Assembly (NCBI GenBank): GCA_032433595.1
Contig: JASWJB010000004.1
Coordinates: 62,001 to 126,000 of the forward strand
Direction: 5' to 3'
Length of the DNA stretch: 64,000 nucleotides
From: Conoideocrella luteorostrata
Taxonomy: Eukaryota; Ascomycota; Sordariomycetes; Hypocreales; Clavicipitaceae
Made by a program: the position numbers and the translations under genes. The first letter of the stretch is position 1; each line of letters starts with the position of its first letter. Under the pieces are notes generated by a model. The model saw nothing but the letters and a program-made list of their open reading frames with translations, made no database searches and was not told the DNA's origin. This document shows positions 45,537 through 58,606 of this stretch, piece after piece.

Positions 45537-46908
45537 AGTACTATTATGTCAAATATTAATATCTGCAATACCTTGTAAGGCTGGGAACGCGACTCGGCGC
45601 CTAATGCTACAGCCAATCACATGCTTTATCCATTGTGCTAGAGATCTAAAAGACGCGGCAACGGCACAGTCAATGTCGGCTGCTTGCGAGACTTCTTACT
45701 AGCCCCACGTACGCTTGCTTCAATCGTGACATACGGGGGGGCAAATATCTGCGCGGAAAGTATGACGAACGCATCTCAATACGCGCGCGGACAGCAATAA
45801 CATTAAATGCTGCTGTGTAGGTAAGTGTCTTTACAAAAAAGGGATAGCTATTTTGCGGCACATTTATTACCACTGTACCCTGCGACAGTAAATAGCCTGG
45901 TAGCATTAGCGAATCTGGTCTTGCTTGTTGTTCGGTTCTTGGAGACATGGCGTTGCGGCACCACATTCATGGAAAGTCGTACGAAACAAGTTCGGGCTCA
46001 ATTTTACCCGTCGTCAATCCCGTACCAGGGCATCTTTCGATTGTATTATGCACAGAAAACAATGGTAACATATAGCAGACCGCTACACTAGGCCACCGTT
46101 GTCCATTTTTGTTGGCTTGTGTATTATTAAATTGTATACGGAGTAGTAGCAGAGCATGCCTCAGCACCACTCTCTAGAATAGGTCAGGCGCCGCGTAAAT
46201 ACCTTAATATGAGTTAAATTCATTACTCTCTTTTATGTCCAATACAAGCATGCGCCACACCTGGGTCTAGAACTGCATAGCCCAGGGGACAAAGGACCAC
46301 AGGCACCACTTCTGCAAGCCAGGTCCGTGCCAGCTTGCCTGTCAGCCGCATTGTATTCTCTCGAAGCTAAATGCTAGATATGATGGCAAACGACCGGGGG
46401 CCATGTGTGCACGGCTGAATAGAGTGTCACCAAGACCAGCTGACATTGCCTTTTGAGCAAATAGGTGAGAGCCGTTTAGACCCAGCGATCTGGATCAGAT
46501 CAGTGTGCGGTGGCATTGATGCTAGGGCCTTGGCACAAGTACAATTGATGTATACTAAGTGTCGATAGTCCCAGATACGCTGTGTCGCTATCCACCCCCA
46601 GAGCCGAATCATTTCAGTTTCGACCTTGCATGGGTGTGACCCTCTCATCTCGTGCCTAGAACATAGCGGTCACGACGCGCAGAAATGACCTCAGCCCGAC
46701 AGCCACCCGCAGAATCTAGACTCAAGTAGTATAGGCGGATGCAAGCGAAATGCCTCACTATTTTCCATATGAATATTATATACACTACGGAGTACATTGC
46801 GGCAGCAAGGAACTGTAATAAACTTAGGGTACCGTCAAGACTAGTAGTAATAAGATTTTATGAATTGCACACTCTTCCGTTTCTCTTCTGCAAAGTGAAT
46901 CATACGAC
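45537..46908. other. Intergenic, 1.4 kb
   Basis: No gene was recognised. TACGGAGTA sites are at 46137-46145 and 46786-46795; the second is about 120 bp before the next start codon. Confidence 0.5.
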
Positions 46909-49176
46909 ATGCGAACTGCTCTTCTACTTTCGTGGGTGGTGACGGCCACCCTTGCGATTCCCTCGCCGCTGCTGCAGGACCAGCACAAGCGCCAAGGTCG
47001 ATCGTGCATCCCCCAGGATGCCATTGTGAAACTTCTTCAGATCGTACCGGATGCGAGGTCTTTCTGTGTCTCCCTTCTCAAAGCTCCTTGCCAAGTCGTT
47101 ACGAGGACACAGACCGTTACACCGGCGACAACCGTTGTTTTCAAGACGAAAACCATCACCCAGAACGCCAATTCGAAGACCGAAACACTCACCAACAAGG
47201 TGACCGATCAGTTTACCAGGACAACAACGGACTATGTGACCAATGCTCTCGCGCCAGTGACGGCCACAAATGTTCAAACAATAACCATTACCAACTGGCA
47301 GACGGTTGATGTAACCGAATCGTCATATTTCACCGTCACTGGCTACATGACCAGATACATAACAAATACCGTCACAGATACCGTTACTGATGTTGCCCGT
47401 GAGACGTCTACTGATGTGGCTACTCAAGTCGTAACCATCACGAAGTACGCGACTTCTTTCGTCACAGCGACTGTGTCAAACTATGTCACCAACTATGTCA
47501 CCAGTGTACACACCGAAATTATTACCCAGAGCATCACGAATGTTCATACGGCAACCATCACTCTATCATTTACGGACACAGTTATTGCTACCACCACAAA
47601 TATCATCCCATTGACTAAGACGCAGGTTATCGGTGCCACTGAAACAGAGACAGTCATTCAGACGGACTTCGTGACCGACCATAAGAGTATTACGCAGTCA
47701 TTCGACGTGACAGCCACCGACTCAGAGACCGTCACAAAGACAGCCTCCACGACAGACATTGCTACTGTCACCAAGACGGCCCTTGTGACGGTGGTAGCGG
47801 CACAGAAACGAGAGGCACGCGATGGACAAGGTATCAGCACACCAAGCGAACTGTGCACGGTGCCCATAGACAAGCTTTCCAGCGCTTGTTCTAAGTTGCG
47901 CTTTACGGATTGTGGATTCACAAGGACAGAGTTTGCGACCCAAACAGCTGCTCAGCCTGCAGTAAGATCGCCAGTGCAACATTCTCATCTCCGCGCCTTC
48001 CCGTCCCCTTGCTCTTCTACGTCGTCGAGACCTTTACAAAACATGCTAACCATTCACCGCTAGGTCACACAGACTGTTACTACAGTGATATCTGGCCGAG
48101 AGGAAACCTTCTATGTCACAAAAACCATTATTGAACAGGTTACTACTGTCGCGGGCGTAGTTGCCACGGTCACCGCCCCTGCCAGCACAGTAACTTTTAA
48201 TGCGGCTACCTCCCTCACCGAAGTTAGTGACGTGACACGTACTAATCCAGTTACTTATTTAGTCACCGACCTTCAGACATCTACGCTATACAATACTGTG
48301 ACAGGTTATGTCACAAAAACCGTCACATCGCTGGTCGTTGTAGATGTCACAGAAACGGCCACTTGCACCCAGGATCAGACCACCGTCGTGACTGAGCTCA
48401 ATACGGCAGATATAACTGAAACACAGATGATTGATGTGACCGTGTCTCCAACAGTCACCCAGACAATGGATGTTACCAATACCGAAACAAGCCTTGCAAC
48501 AGATACAACAACGCAAGTCAATACCGTCGATGTGACCAGCGAGGCTGCTGTTATCCAGACGTCCTCCACAACGGTTACCATAACGCAGCCTGCCACTATC
48601 TACACAACCATCACCAGAACTATTGACGTAACTAGCACAGGACGCATCACTAAAACATTCGACGTAATCATCACGCAAACCGTCTCGCAAACCTCCACCG
48701 TCACTGTAACCGCAACGACTACTCAATCAGCCCCAACATGCAACGTAAACGTGGTCAAAAACGGTGGTTTCGAAACTGGCGCAATCTCTCCCTGGGTCTT
48801 TATACCTATCCGTTCTGGGCAAATGAGATTCCTCCCCGGTGAAAACAGTCAATATGGCCTCGCACTTTACACATCAAGCGGCAGTGATTCATGCGTCATC
48901 CAGCAAGCATTCAATACGATCCCCGGAAGAGGGTACACAGTCAATTTCGCTACCCTTCCTATTTCGGGTGCGCCAAATTCGATTTTTAAGTGCAGTATCG
49001 ACAACAACGCTGGTTCGTCTTATACGTATATGATTATCAACAACGCGCAAACGTGGTCTCAAAATACTTTCTACTTTCCCGCCTCGTCGAAAAGTACGAC
49101 GCTGACTTGCCAAGTGAGCTCATCAGGCGCAGCATCTGTACGCTTGGACAACTTTTTCATTTCTACGCCGTGTTAG
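46909..49176 (+). CDS. Secreted Thr/Val-repeat protein with C-terminal sandwich-like domain
   Basis: Exons 46909-47961 and 48064-49176 encode 721 residues. A signal peptide (MRTALLLSWVVTATLAIPS) and a dibasic KR site near residue 28 open the protein. Two blocks dominated by TVT/TxTxV motifs follow (about residues 65-300 and 352-570), separated by a Cys-containing spacer with a second KR site (QKREARDG) around the intron. Short units such as DVTET, TKTVT and NYVTN recur with near-regular spacing, suggesting a beta-rich fibrous stalk. The last 140 residues begin NVVKNGGFETGAISPW, the opening of a carbohydrate-binding-type beta-sandwich (CBM4/9-like), and contain two Cys pairs. The role is probably surface attachment or matrix formation; this is inferred from architecture. 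No GPI signal is visible. Confidence 0.85.
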
Positions 49177-50268
49177 ACGTCGTGGAGTGAATCTGATGGA
49201 CGAACTGCTGGACTATTCTAGCTCTGGAACCCCAAAATTGCTTACTTGATCTTTTGCTACATGTAGAAACCATTATTCAAGACAGGAGTACAACCACATT
49301 GTATTGAACAAGAGAGAACTTAAGAGAAAGTCCGGGACACAAAGGTAATCAAGGGCACGTGGCAACCCGCGTCTTAGTCAACGGGATGATATATCTGGCG
49401 GTAACCATATCACTCCAGCTCTTGGCTCTGCGGCTGGCGGAGTATAAATTTGGATAAGTAGGCTATATAAAATGGAAATATATTGCCTTACGATGGTGCG
49501 ATGGATGCGGTGTGGCTATTTTACCAATCAAATTGCTTAAATTGGCAAGCTGAGTTGAAGCAGAACAAAGCCAACGAGTTAAGTGTAGAAGAAGAGATGC
49601 GATCCGCTCATTTTCGTCCACTCTTTGCCACAGTTAATAATTTAAGCAGGCATTTGTAATTATACATTTTTGCCTCCTGTCTTTATCTTGCGGCGAGGCT
49701 ACGACGTCGCAGATCAGAATGAATTCTTCTAATATTTCTAAATAATCCATAGTAACTACGAGCTAAGACCTCCAATTCTCATCGCTAACGCTCTGCAAAG
49801 TTACATGCAGACTACACCATTTACAAATATAGCATTTTCTTACTGATTTTCTTTATAAAGGCCCAATATACGAAAATATGGAAAATAACGCCGCTTTACC
49901 TAAAGTTATGGAACAGCATTCTCACACGTGAGAGTTGAGGGGTCATAAGCACCATATAGACACTTTTCCCCATATCGGTCATCACTTTCATCTGTAAAAC
50001 TCTATATTACACTCAGGACCTCACAGAACTTTAGATTCATAAAACATTTCGGCAGTTCAGAATAACTGAGTACTATAATTGACAAGTACGCAGGCTAGCC
50101 AATACAGTCCATCTTATATTATAGTAATTGAGATTAGCAAATGTGACTCTATGAACACTACATGCCTCCCCTATATTTTTGTTTAAACCATATTAATAAT
50201 AGTTTGTGAACTTTAGTCTCTGAGTAGCGACCAGTAACGAAGAGCTACCTCTGGGTACAATAGACCTA
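49177..50268. other. AT-rich intergenic region
   Basis: This 1.1-kb region is AT-rich and without a protein-like frame. It lies between the convergent ends of the secreted protein and the MFS gene. Confidence 0.5.
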
Positions 50269-52016
50269 TTAATTCACACCATTCTCTTCATATACTTTTA
50301 AGCTGTACCGGGCAAACCTGCTACGCGTTCGTAGTCGTTTGCCAAAATTCGTGAATAAGGGCGGGACGATACAAAACAAAGTGGCAAGCGCTGCTAGAGT
50401 TAAACAGGCCATATTTGCACCAAGTTTCTCAAACAGCTTCGTTGCGAACATCGGAAACGCAGCTGACATCAAGGAGCGCAAGACGGAAAGAGCAGCGAAT
50501 CCGCTTGCTGCGTAGCTGAGATAGCTGTCGGCCAGATAACCCGCAAGCACAGTGTCAAGCTCATTCACCGCGTATCCAACCAACACAAGAGCCACCGTGG
50601 GGACAATCCAAGGAACATCGGTGATCGTGGGGGGAATAGTCCACGTGAACCACCACAGTCCTCCGGCCAACATGGGGGCAGCAATCCAGAGGCCGAAAAT
50701 TTTGTGCTCTGGCTCCGCGAGGGTACCCTGCTCCTCGTGTCTAACTATTCTGCGGTGATCAAGTATGCGTGAGAACACTCCCAATGGCAGCCCAAAGAAA
50801 ATGGCCAGAAGTGGCAGGCAAGATGAAGATGCCGAGAAGCCCATGGATTGGTAAATTGGAGGCAGTGTTTCGGTGAACAGGTAGATTAGAGCAGAAGCAA
50901 ATGCGCTTATTGCTGCAACCACGAAAACAATCGGCTCAGTGAAGAAAAGCTGAACAGGTCGAAAGAGGGCGACGTGAGCAAATGTTTTTAAATCGGGAGT
51001 ACGGTCTGGATTCGATGCTTTCAAAGTATCATTGCCGCTTTGTTTACGCACGTAAGCAACTTCTCGTTCGAGCAATAACGACGGTCGTGACTCGCGAATG
51101 CCAAAGAGTAACACCATTGTCAGGCCCGTGACGCCCGCGGCGACGTAGAAAACACTTTGCCTATTGCCCGCATAGTCAGTATTGCGATTGGGAAGAAGAT
51201 CCATTCGCACGTACCAGTTCAAAACCACTGTAATATAGACGCTCATGATAGGGCCGACAGCTAATCCCATGTTTGCGACCATGGTCCACAGAAAAATGAG
51301 CCACGTGCGGTCTTTGGAGTTGAATATATCTTCAATGCTGCCCGCCACCACAATCGTAGGAATCGCGGATAGTAAGCCCGAAAAGAATCGGCCAATCACC
51401 ACACCCTGAGGAGACGAAGCCCAACCGATCAAAGCACAGAAAACGCCATAGAGACCGGAGCTGATTATGTAAAGCCTTTTGCGGCCAAAAGCTTCGGAGT
51501 AGGGTGGGAATATAATGCCGCCGACCATTTGACCGAGGAGGTATCTGCCAGAAATAAGTCAATGTGAGTAACAAACTGCAAATTTTGACAATACTTACAT
51601 GGAAACAAACAGAAATATAGCCAGTGTTCGATCGATTCCAAATTCATTGCGAGCTTGATCAGCAACAGAGCTCTGGACACAGTTAGCTTCCTGCTCGCCC
51701 AATCCGACGTCAATAATTACTTACGCCAGCTGTACTTATTGCGGTTCTAAATCAAAAGATGCTCGTTAGCATCTCGTTAAGACTCGCCTATAGGTAGCAC
51801 ATACGTGAAGAAGTCCAAGAAAATGACCACGCTACTATCATAGACCTTCCGCGTCATGGGCCAATTCCGAGGATGGTTTTTATTTGAGATGGACCACCGT
51901 ATATACTTTCCATCGGTGGTATATTCTAGCCCCTGCTCATCTAAAAGAAACTGGAGGGCGCCATCATCAAATGAAGCACTAAGTTCCGAGAACTCGCTCT
52001 TCAATTGACGAGTCAT
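50269..52016 (-). CDS. MFS drug:H+ antiporter-type transporter, five exons
   Basis: Predicted exons on the minus strand are 52016-51805, 51746-51725, 51672-51599, 51544-51215 and 51160-50269, totalling 1530 nt and 509 residues. The cytoplasmic N-terminus contains NHPRNWP, the fungal DHA1-type entry motif. The loop between helices 2 and 3 reads YSEAFGRKRLY (MFS motif A variant). RFFSGLLSAIPTIVV and the downstream GPIMSV segment fit helices 4-5, and about twelve hydrophobic segments are present in all. This is the multidrug/polyamine exporter type. A 22-nt second exon is small but required for frame. An earlier in-frame ATG at 52130 would add 38 residues without similarity, so the ATG at 52016 is preferred. 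The substrate is unknown. Confidence 0.83.
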
Positions 52017-54452
52017 CCTGGCGATAACTAGTAACGAAACAGGAACATGAAAGATGTTTTCCGCAGGCCTAAACTTTGAAAGAGTAGATAAACAGGTTAC
52101 GGGAAGACCTTTGGGCTTCAGCTGCATCATATTTCATGGAAGACCGTACTAGATCATTATTCACAAACATTGAAAAACACTGGTTCGTAGACGTCATATG
52201 AACATTGGTCACCTTAATCGATTGTGCGAGGGGGTTATTGGCCCTTGGCTGCGCTGCCTTAGATATGCTAAACATATCTGGCATTTTGTTCAGTGCGTGT
52301 ATGTCTCACTTTGATTCGAGTCAAGCTAGCCCTAGCTGGGGGATATGTTTGATCCGAAGCTGTACTTGTTGTGGCGTCGGCACGGTATCCGATTGACTGA
52401 CATTGCTTTCCGATTACACATATTGCGTCTCAGCTGATCACTTTGGGACACAGCTTTGGGACATAACCAGTCCACGAGAGACTGTCGATTCTTGCTTCGT
52501 CGCGATAACTCGTCAGTACCGGCTTTCGCACTTGTCCATGCAATGTATCTAGTATCGAAAATAGCATTGGTTATTAATGCCACTTATATTCAGCAACAAA
52601 TGATATCTTGATTTTATCCTTCCAGGCGATCCTAGCTTCCATTTACTTACTAGTTTTACCTTACCTGCATCTATCGACTAGAATTTGAAGTGCAGATCTG
52701 CATAACGATCGAAATTACACTGCCGCCATTCCTGATTCGAAACGTAATAGCGCGGTCAGACCATCCCATTTGAGTGAGCTAGCCTGTTCAATACCATGTA
52801 AATTAGAGCGTTTAACGATCGTAGCTAGTCGTTACCTTTGCTGCCGCCAGGCTATGTGTGAAATCCTACAGGTTCGCTCCCAGCGTATGCTCCAAAGTAA
52901 AACTCAGCTATTTATCCAAAATTGGGCTGGTGTCATTTCACAACCAATATTCCAAACCCATCTGCACATATCTAGTAGTTGCATTTAAGCAGTTTCCGCC
53001 AATATATACGTCGGTGCGTAGAATACCTTCAGCATTTGAGAGCTCCATTCCAGCAACACCTTAGTCCAAGTTGCTAGTCAGGGGATAGCTCTGTGAGACA
53101 TTTACGCCGGCCACTCCAGCCATGCGCAGAAATGCTGCATTACGCTCAGAACTCCACCACTAGATCCAGTTGTCTCTTACGCCCCACTAATATAAGATCT
53201 TTACTTTCAACCCCTGTATATCGCACCCTTGGACAGCGAACCTTCCATTCCCAACCACTACGACACACTCGAGGCGGATGCCCTGCCGTGCCTGCTTCTA
53301 ATTAGCAATGTACATGACTGCCTTTGGCTTCTTGTGCTATGTAGCAAGATGTCGCATTTCTGAGCCCTTAGTTGCCATAATCGATTTACCCTGATTCAGA
53401 AAATTATCACTTACTTCTTTCTACCTGTGTGGCGCTGGAAGTGGCTTGTCCCTCTATTTGACGCGGTTCTGGGCTGCTAGTCAAATGCTCCTCCGTTTTC
53501 AGTGACAGCCCTTGCTTTTATGACTAACTTGCCAAACATAGTCCAGCATTTTATCACCTACATGCTAGACCTGACAGGTGGAAACCAGTGTATCTTCAAC
53601 AGCGGGAGACTAAAAGCACCGCCGGCTAAGAAGACCGAGCGATTTTGACTTCTAGGCGCTTGCGATAGTATAGGTCTAACACGTGAGTACCAGAGTTAGC
53701 GATAACACGGAATTCGAAACTTAACAATCAATATACTGCAGTGTTACTACAATGAAGTTTCAATCGTTACACAGTGACTTCTGAGGTTGATTCCTTAGGT
53801 ACTTTGTCAGAAAGAAAAGAACATACCGAACACCCAGATGGCCTAGTGGTACTGTTTGGTATCAATTGATCAAATGATTCGTGTATACAAAACTTTAACA
53901 TCGCGTGGTGCGGTTCAATCGTGCAAGGTGCGGTCGGGATCGTAGGTCAGGGCCGTAGGTCAAGGTCACAAGTCAGACTTGTAAGGCGTCGGCTTACTTC
54001 TCAATTTAACCTATAGTCTTGTTTAATTGCATATGATCAAATGGTTTATGTATTCCAATAGTTGTTATTATGTAATAATGGCATTAAAAGATAAAGTCAA
54101 AATCTCGAAGTGTCAATTTGCCTCACGAAGGAGGCGTGGTTTTTTTTTCCTTCTGAGGGGAGCTACGTTAACTACAAATACACAGATCAAGGCTGACTAA
54201 AATCATCCTTGTCGAAGAAAATGCTCACTCCACGCAGCTACTCTGGGGATGCTCAAATCCACGCACAAAGTACATATGGAATGTGTGTACCTAAATCTGT
54301 TCCAATGTTGCAATACTCGCTCGGTAATTATCTCCTTAAGAGAGCTTTGCGCTAGTTTTGAATATCTTTGCGGCAAGGATATTTCTATACAAGTCGTTTA
54401 TTACCAGCAATTATCCATTTAACTTAAGTAGTTTGTCGAAACACAAGAGGAT
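52017..54452. other. AT-rich repeat-like region without intact gene
   Basis: No complete gene is visible in this 2.4-kb stretch. Minus-strand sequence from about 53160 to 52900 gives protein-like segments (for example FLRMAGVAGVNVSQSYPLT and NAEGILRTDVYIGGN) interrupted by stop codons, suggesting a decayed gene of unknown family. TGATCAAATG occurs at 53867 and again at 54036 in related contexts. Confidence 0.45.
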
Positions 54453-54906
54453 TGTTACGACCCCATGAAACAGGTCGCCGGACGGGCCAGCTGTGTGGGT
54501 CGTCCCAGGCTGAGGCCGTGGGCACGGAAGATCAGTCGGCCCTGCGAACTAGTGGAAAAGCGCTCACCTACGATATAAGTGAGCACGGCTCCCGCTCACT
54601 CCCTCTGCAATACGAGCACCCACGATGCTCACGGGTAACGTAAGTGAGCACCGTACTATATAGGCACCACCCAATTTCACTCTTTAGATATTCAGATAGC
54701 CAGTCTTTAACAGTCATTCAATCATTACAATTGTTTATCTGCATCTATCGATCACCTAAACCTTTGCGACGTGACATCTCTTGCTCAGAACGTACGACGC
54801 CCTGTAACCTCTGCCAACATAAACCACGACCTAGGTTTATCCCTTGGGAACCAACCACAGCCGTCACAAGGATTAGAATATTATATAAAGAATAGTTATT
54901 ACAACA
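54453..54906 (+). mobile_element. LTR-like element (solo LTR or remnant 5' LTR)
   Basis: The segment begins TGTTACGACCC and ends TTACAACA, so it has the TG...CA ends and short TGTT/AACA inverted termini of a retrotransposon LTR. A TATATAG box at about 54656 is followed by a transcribed-looking R/U5-like region. It is much richer in GC than its flanks. No second copy, clear primer-binding site or matching 5-bp target duplication was found, so it may be a solo LTR with lost duplication or one end of an eroded element. Orientation is inferred from the TATA position. Confidence 0.45.
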
Positions 54907-56902
54907 AAAGTGCAGGTTCACAGCAAATGTGCGTCTATTTTCGGAGAAGGTGATGCTGCTTTTGGAGGACAATTTTCAGAACACTGTGCTAACCGCCCGG
55001 TTGAAAATATATATATAATACTTATAAAATATAATAATATTTATTATAATTTAAATGTATTTATAATATATTTTTATATATTTTTTATAATTTTAATAAT
55101 TTTATAATTATTATTATATAATTATTACTGTGTGGGCGGAAATGATCCTCTGGGGTGACAAGGTTGAATTCACGTACGTTGTGAACTTGACCGATTTGGT
55201 CAATCTAAATAGTATAGCTATAAGTAGTGCAATCATGCCCTTAGAAGGAGAGCATCAAGAATTGACAGAAGTTTTTCCCCCGAAGTTTACTTGGCCTCAG
55301 TGCCTCACACGTTTCATTCATTATTTTGTTCAATTGAAGTGCGCAGTTGCTCCATAAGAGGCAACTGACCTGCTGAACCATTTGATCTCGGCAAGAGAAA
55401 GGTCACTACGGATTACAGGAAGTCTTTGCGTGAGGCCTCTCACGAAGTGTACGGAGCGTTGCTGGGCGTGTGTCAGACCTCAGTATACGTGAGTGTTGTG
55501 TGTGTGCCTTTTGGGTCGACAAACTATCTTACATCTCAGAATTGTACTATTATAATTTATTCTATGTTCACCTATGCCTTTATAACCTCCCTTTAGTACA
55601 CCCTAATTTGATAACACACGTGCGGAATCTAGCATCCCACTAGAAGAAGCCAGCACATAACACTTACTAAGTACTATCTTAATATAATATATTATATATA
55701 TAAAGAGGTGCTCGGAGGTAATTTAATTTAATCGCAAGTATATATATAATTATAACTTAGTTATTTAGCGTTATTATTAATTTCCCTGTTATAAATGCAT
55801 ACCCTCGTGGTTTTTCCTAGGCATTAATAGCTGCTAGCAGTAATTCGCGAGATTTATGTGTGCCTTTAGGTGGAAGAACGTCTAGGGGAATAATTGCTGT
55901 TCTGTCTTGCTATCCGGACAAAGTAATACAGAATACGCGACGCGTTAAAGCCAGCTTGACTAGGTTTGGTTAGATGCTAATATAGTTTGGATACCCAGGT
56001 GCCTATTTTATTTGAGCACCCTGGCGCCCATGTAACTATCATGAGACCCACTTGCACAAAACTTCCTGCTGCGCCTTTTATTGCTCCTTGATGTTACGCT
56101 GCATGAGACCCATATGCTGATAAAGCCCTTAACTCCGACCTCTTAGTCTATTGCTGAAGGGGACGTCCTATGAGAAAATCACCTGCATTAATGGCATGGC
56201 CCTAACTCCGAGGACCACCTGCTCCAATTAGTAGAGATAGGGGACATATAGTGGGAGAAGGGTTGCTTTGCGACGTGGCAGTCACGGAAGCGCTGAGATT
56301 AAATAATAAGGGAAAAGGGGACTGTTAGATAATAGAGATGCCGGAGATACTTGTCACGACTGGGGTTCTGATATAGCAGTGAAGGACAAGACGTAGCAAC
56401 GACGTAGCACTCTATTATTAACGGTCTTAATCTCTAACCTTCTTCCTAGAGATTTGGTCCTGTCCTTCCTACTTATCTCGCCGCTGCCCCCCAGTGAAGA
56501 GTTTGCTAGCTGCATGATAATCCCCCCCCGATAGCCTTAGGTACATCGCTAGTTCACGACCCCGCGAGGGTCATCGAAGGTGGTGGTCTCTGACAATACT
56601 GGAGATAAGGGAGTTAACGGAAATAAGGGAGAAGAGGCTTGAGAAGGATAAAGGAAGGCATTGTGGAAGGGTTTAAGAGGGTCAGAACCCAGAGAATTAT
56701 TATTATCATTATCTTCAATTCATGACTTTTGTGACTATCCATTCATACCTGTTGTTCCAACAGGGACGACCCGCGAACCTATGACAAAAAGATTTAATAC
56801 TCTACAAACACTTCTAAAATTTGCTAATATTTACAAAAGAATCACCTTTACTTTGCTTTGTTTATTGCTAGGTCTGAGGACAAAAATTCTATATCTGATA
56901 TC
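54907..56902. other. AT-rich island, probable eroded repeats
   Basis: Runs of almost pure A/T occur at about 55000-55130 and 55670-55760. Between and after them are moderate-GC patches with no open frame of note. TGTCACGACTGGGG at about 56351 resembles another LTR-type terminus. Poly-C occurs at 56521-56528. The composition suits repeat DNA degraded by C-to-T mutation, but this was not measured. Confidence 0.5.
54995..55135. repeat. Extreme AT-rich tract
   Basis: About 140 bp here is nearly devoid of G and C and made of TATA/TAAT runs. It directly follows the LTR-like segment. Confidence 0.75.
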
Positions 56903-58606
56903 ATGCTGTTGCAGAATATTGTCCGTATTGTCGCTCTCGCGCGTCTTGGAGAGTCCCTAAGGACAGTAAGCGCAGAATGCAGAAAATCAGTAGTGTTTAC
57001 CTCCCTACAAGCTCTAAAAAAGCTTTCTAATCAAATTTTAGTGTATTGAACTCGGGTTTGAGTTTGGTCCTGCGCTCTACTATCCTTATAAAGATACAGA
57101 CTTTTCTATTTGGGACCAGAAGCAAAACTCGGTTCAGCCCGCTTGCCGCGTAGAGCCTTCCAGCACCACAGAAGTTGTGAGGATTATAGAGATTCTTACT
57201 AATAATTGGTGCCGATTTGCAATTAAAGGTGGCGGCCACTCCCCTCAAATAGATGCCTCCAACTCAGTCGGAGGTGTCACAATTGATATGATTCGGATAA
57301 ATCATGTGCGAGTCAATAAAGAACAGCTAACGACACACGTCGGACCTGGAGCCACTTTGGGAAAAGTATACACGCACGTTGAGCAACATAACCTCACCTT
57401 TGTCGGTGGTAGGGTTGCTGATGTTGGCATCGCTGGCTTTTCCCTTGGGGGTGGGATATCGAATCTATCGCCGCAATATGGAATGGCCGTGGATAATATT
57501 TTTGAATACGAAGTTAGTACTCTGAATTTTACCTAGAGCCTAATGTTCATCATAGCTAATGAGGTAAGGTTGTATTGCCAAATGCCACAGTGGTAACCGT
57601 TAGCGAGCTTGAGAATCCAGATATGTATTTTGCTCTTCGAGGCGGCGGGAATAATTTTGGCATTGTCGTCGACTTCCTTGTGCGGCTCGTACCACAGGGT
57701 CTCATGCTGAGCGGCGCTAAGACTTACCACGCTAATTATACAGATCAGCTCCTTGAACAGGTCAACCAGTTAACGACAACGCTAAGTAACGACCATTATA
57801 TGTGCTTTTCTCACAATTATGCCTATAATCAAACTACAGGTCAATTCCATATAGTAATGACCCAAGCCTATTACTTACCTCATCCCAACCCACCTGTGTT
57901 TAATAAGTTAAATCGCATTCCGTATGAATTAAGCACACTCCGTGTTGATCTAATGAGTAACTTCGCCTACAAAGCCGTGCAGAGTCATGGTCAGCGGTAA
58001 TATTTCTCTACGAATTAGCGTCATTAATGTTGGCTAATCGGAAAATAGGCACCTATTTGCAACCTTATCATTTTATCCTTCTGCGGCCCTAAACAGGCAA
58101 ATTCAGGATATCTTTCGACATGAACTAGAGCAGATCAAAATTGCTAAAGGTCTGGGGGCCTCTGTTATTACACAGGCACTTCATGAAAACGCAATTAAAG
58201 CTATGCAGCAGAGAGGAAGCAATGCGCTTGGCGTTCAAGCTAAAGGACCTCTAAACAGTGAGTAGCTATAATTACCTACTAAGCCCCTTCTCCCTCTCTT
58301 TTCTCCAGACTCGGTAAATAACAATTATTAGTAGTGCTTTTAACCTTGGAGTGGAGCCTCGTCGCCGACGATGCAGCGGCATATACTTTTGCCAATAGAT
58401 GGCTCCAACAATCCAAATTCGCTGCCTCTCAAATGGGTTTTCTGCACCCATTCCTCTATATGAACTACGCAAATAAGAACCAAAAACCATTTTCGGGATA
58501 TGGAAAAAAAAACGAACAACGCCTGCGGGAAATACAGAAGGCTATTGACCCAAAAGGCGTGTTTTCCTCGCAGGGGTTATGCAGAGGGTCATTTAAACTA
58601 ACTTAA
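56903..58606 (+). CDS. Berberine-bridge-type FAD-linked oxidoreductase, five exons
   Basis: Predicted exons are 56903-56989, 57042-57512, 57569-57996, 58049-58257 and 58332-58606, totalling 1470 nt and 489 residues in frame. The FAD_binding_4 fold is clear: RFAIKGGGHSPQ gives the flavin-linking His at about residue 95, and GGRVADVGIAGFSLGGGIS, then YGMAVDN, complete the PP-loop region. The substrate half contains RGGGNNFGIVVDF, and the BBE C-terminal motif is YMNYANKNQKPFSGYG. Such enzymes oxidise alkaloids, sugars or polyketides using a covalent FAD. The first exon is the weakest part: it lacks a signal peptide, although most fungal homologues are secreted, so the true start may lie upstream. 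The gene looks intact although it is embedded in AT-rich repeat-like DNA. Its AT-richer codon use suggests a different history from its neighbours. Confidence 0.78.

Noticed and set aside
56351..56640. Second LTR starting TGTCACGACTGGGG
   Set aside because: No matching 3' terminus, target duplication or second copy could be found, so it is mentioned only in the island description.
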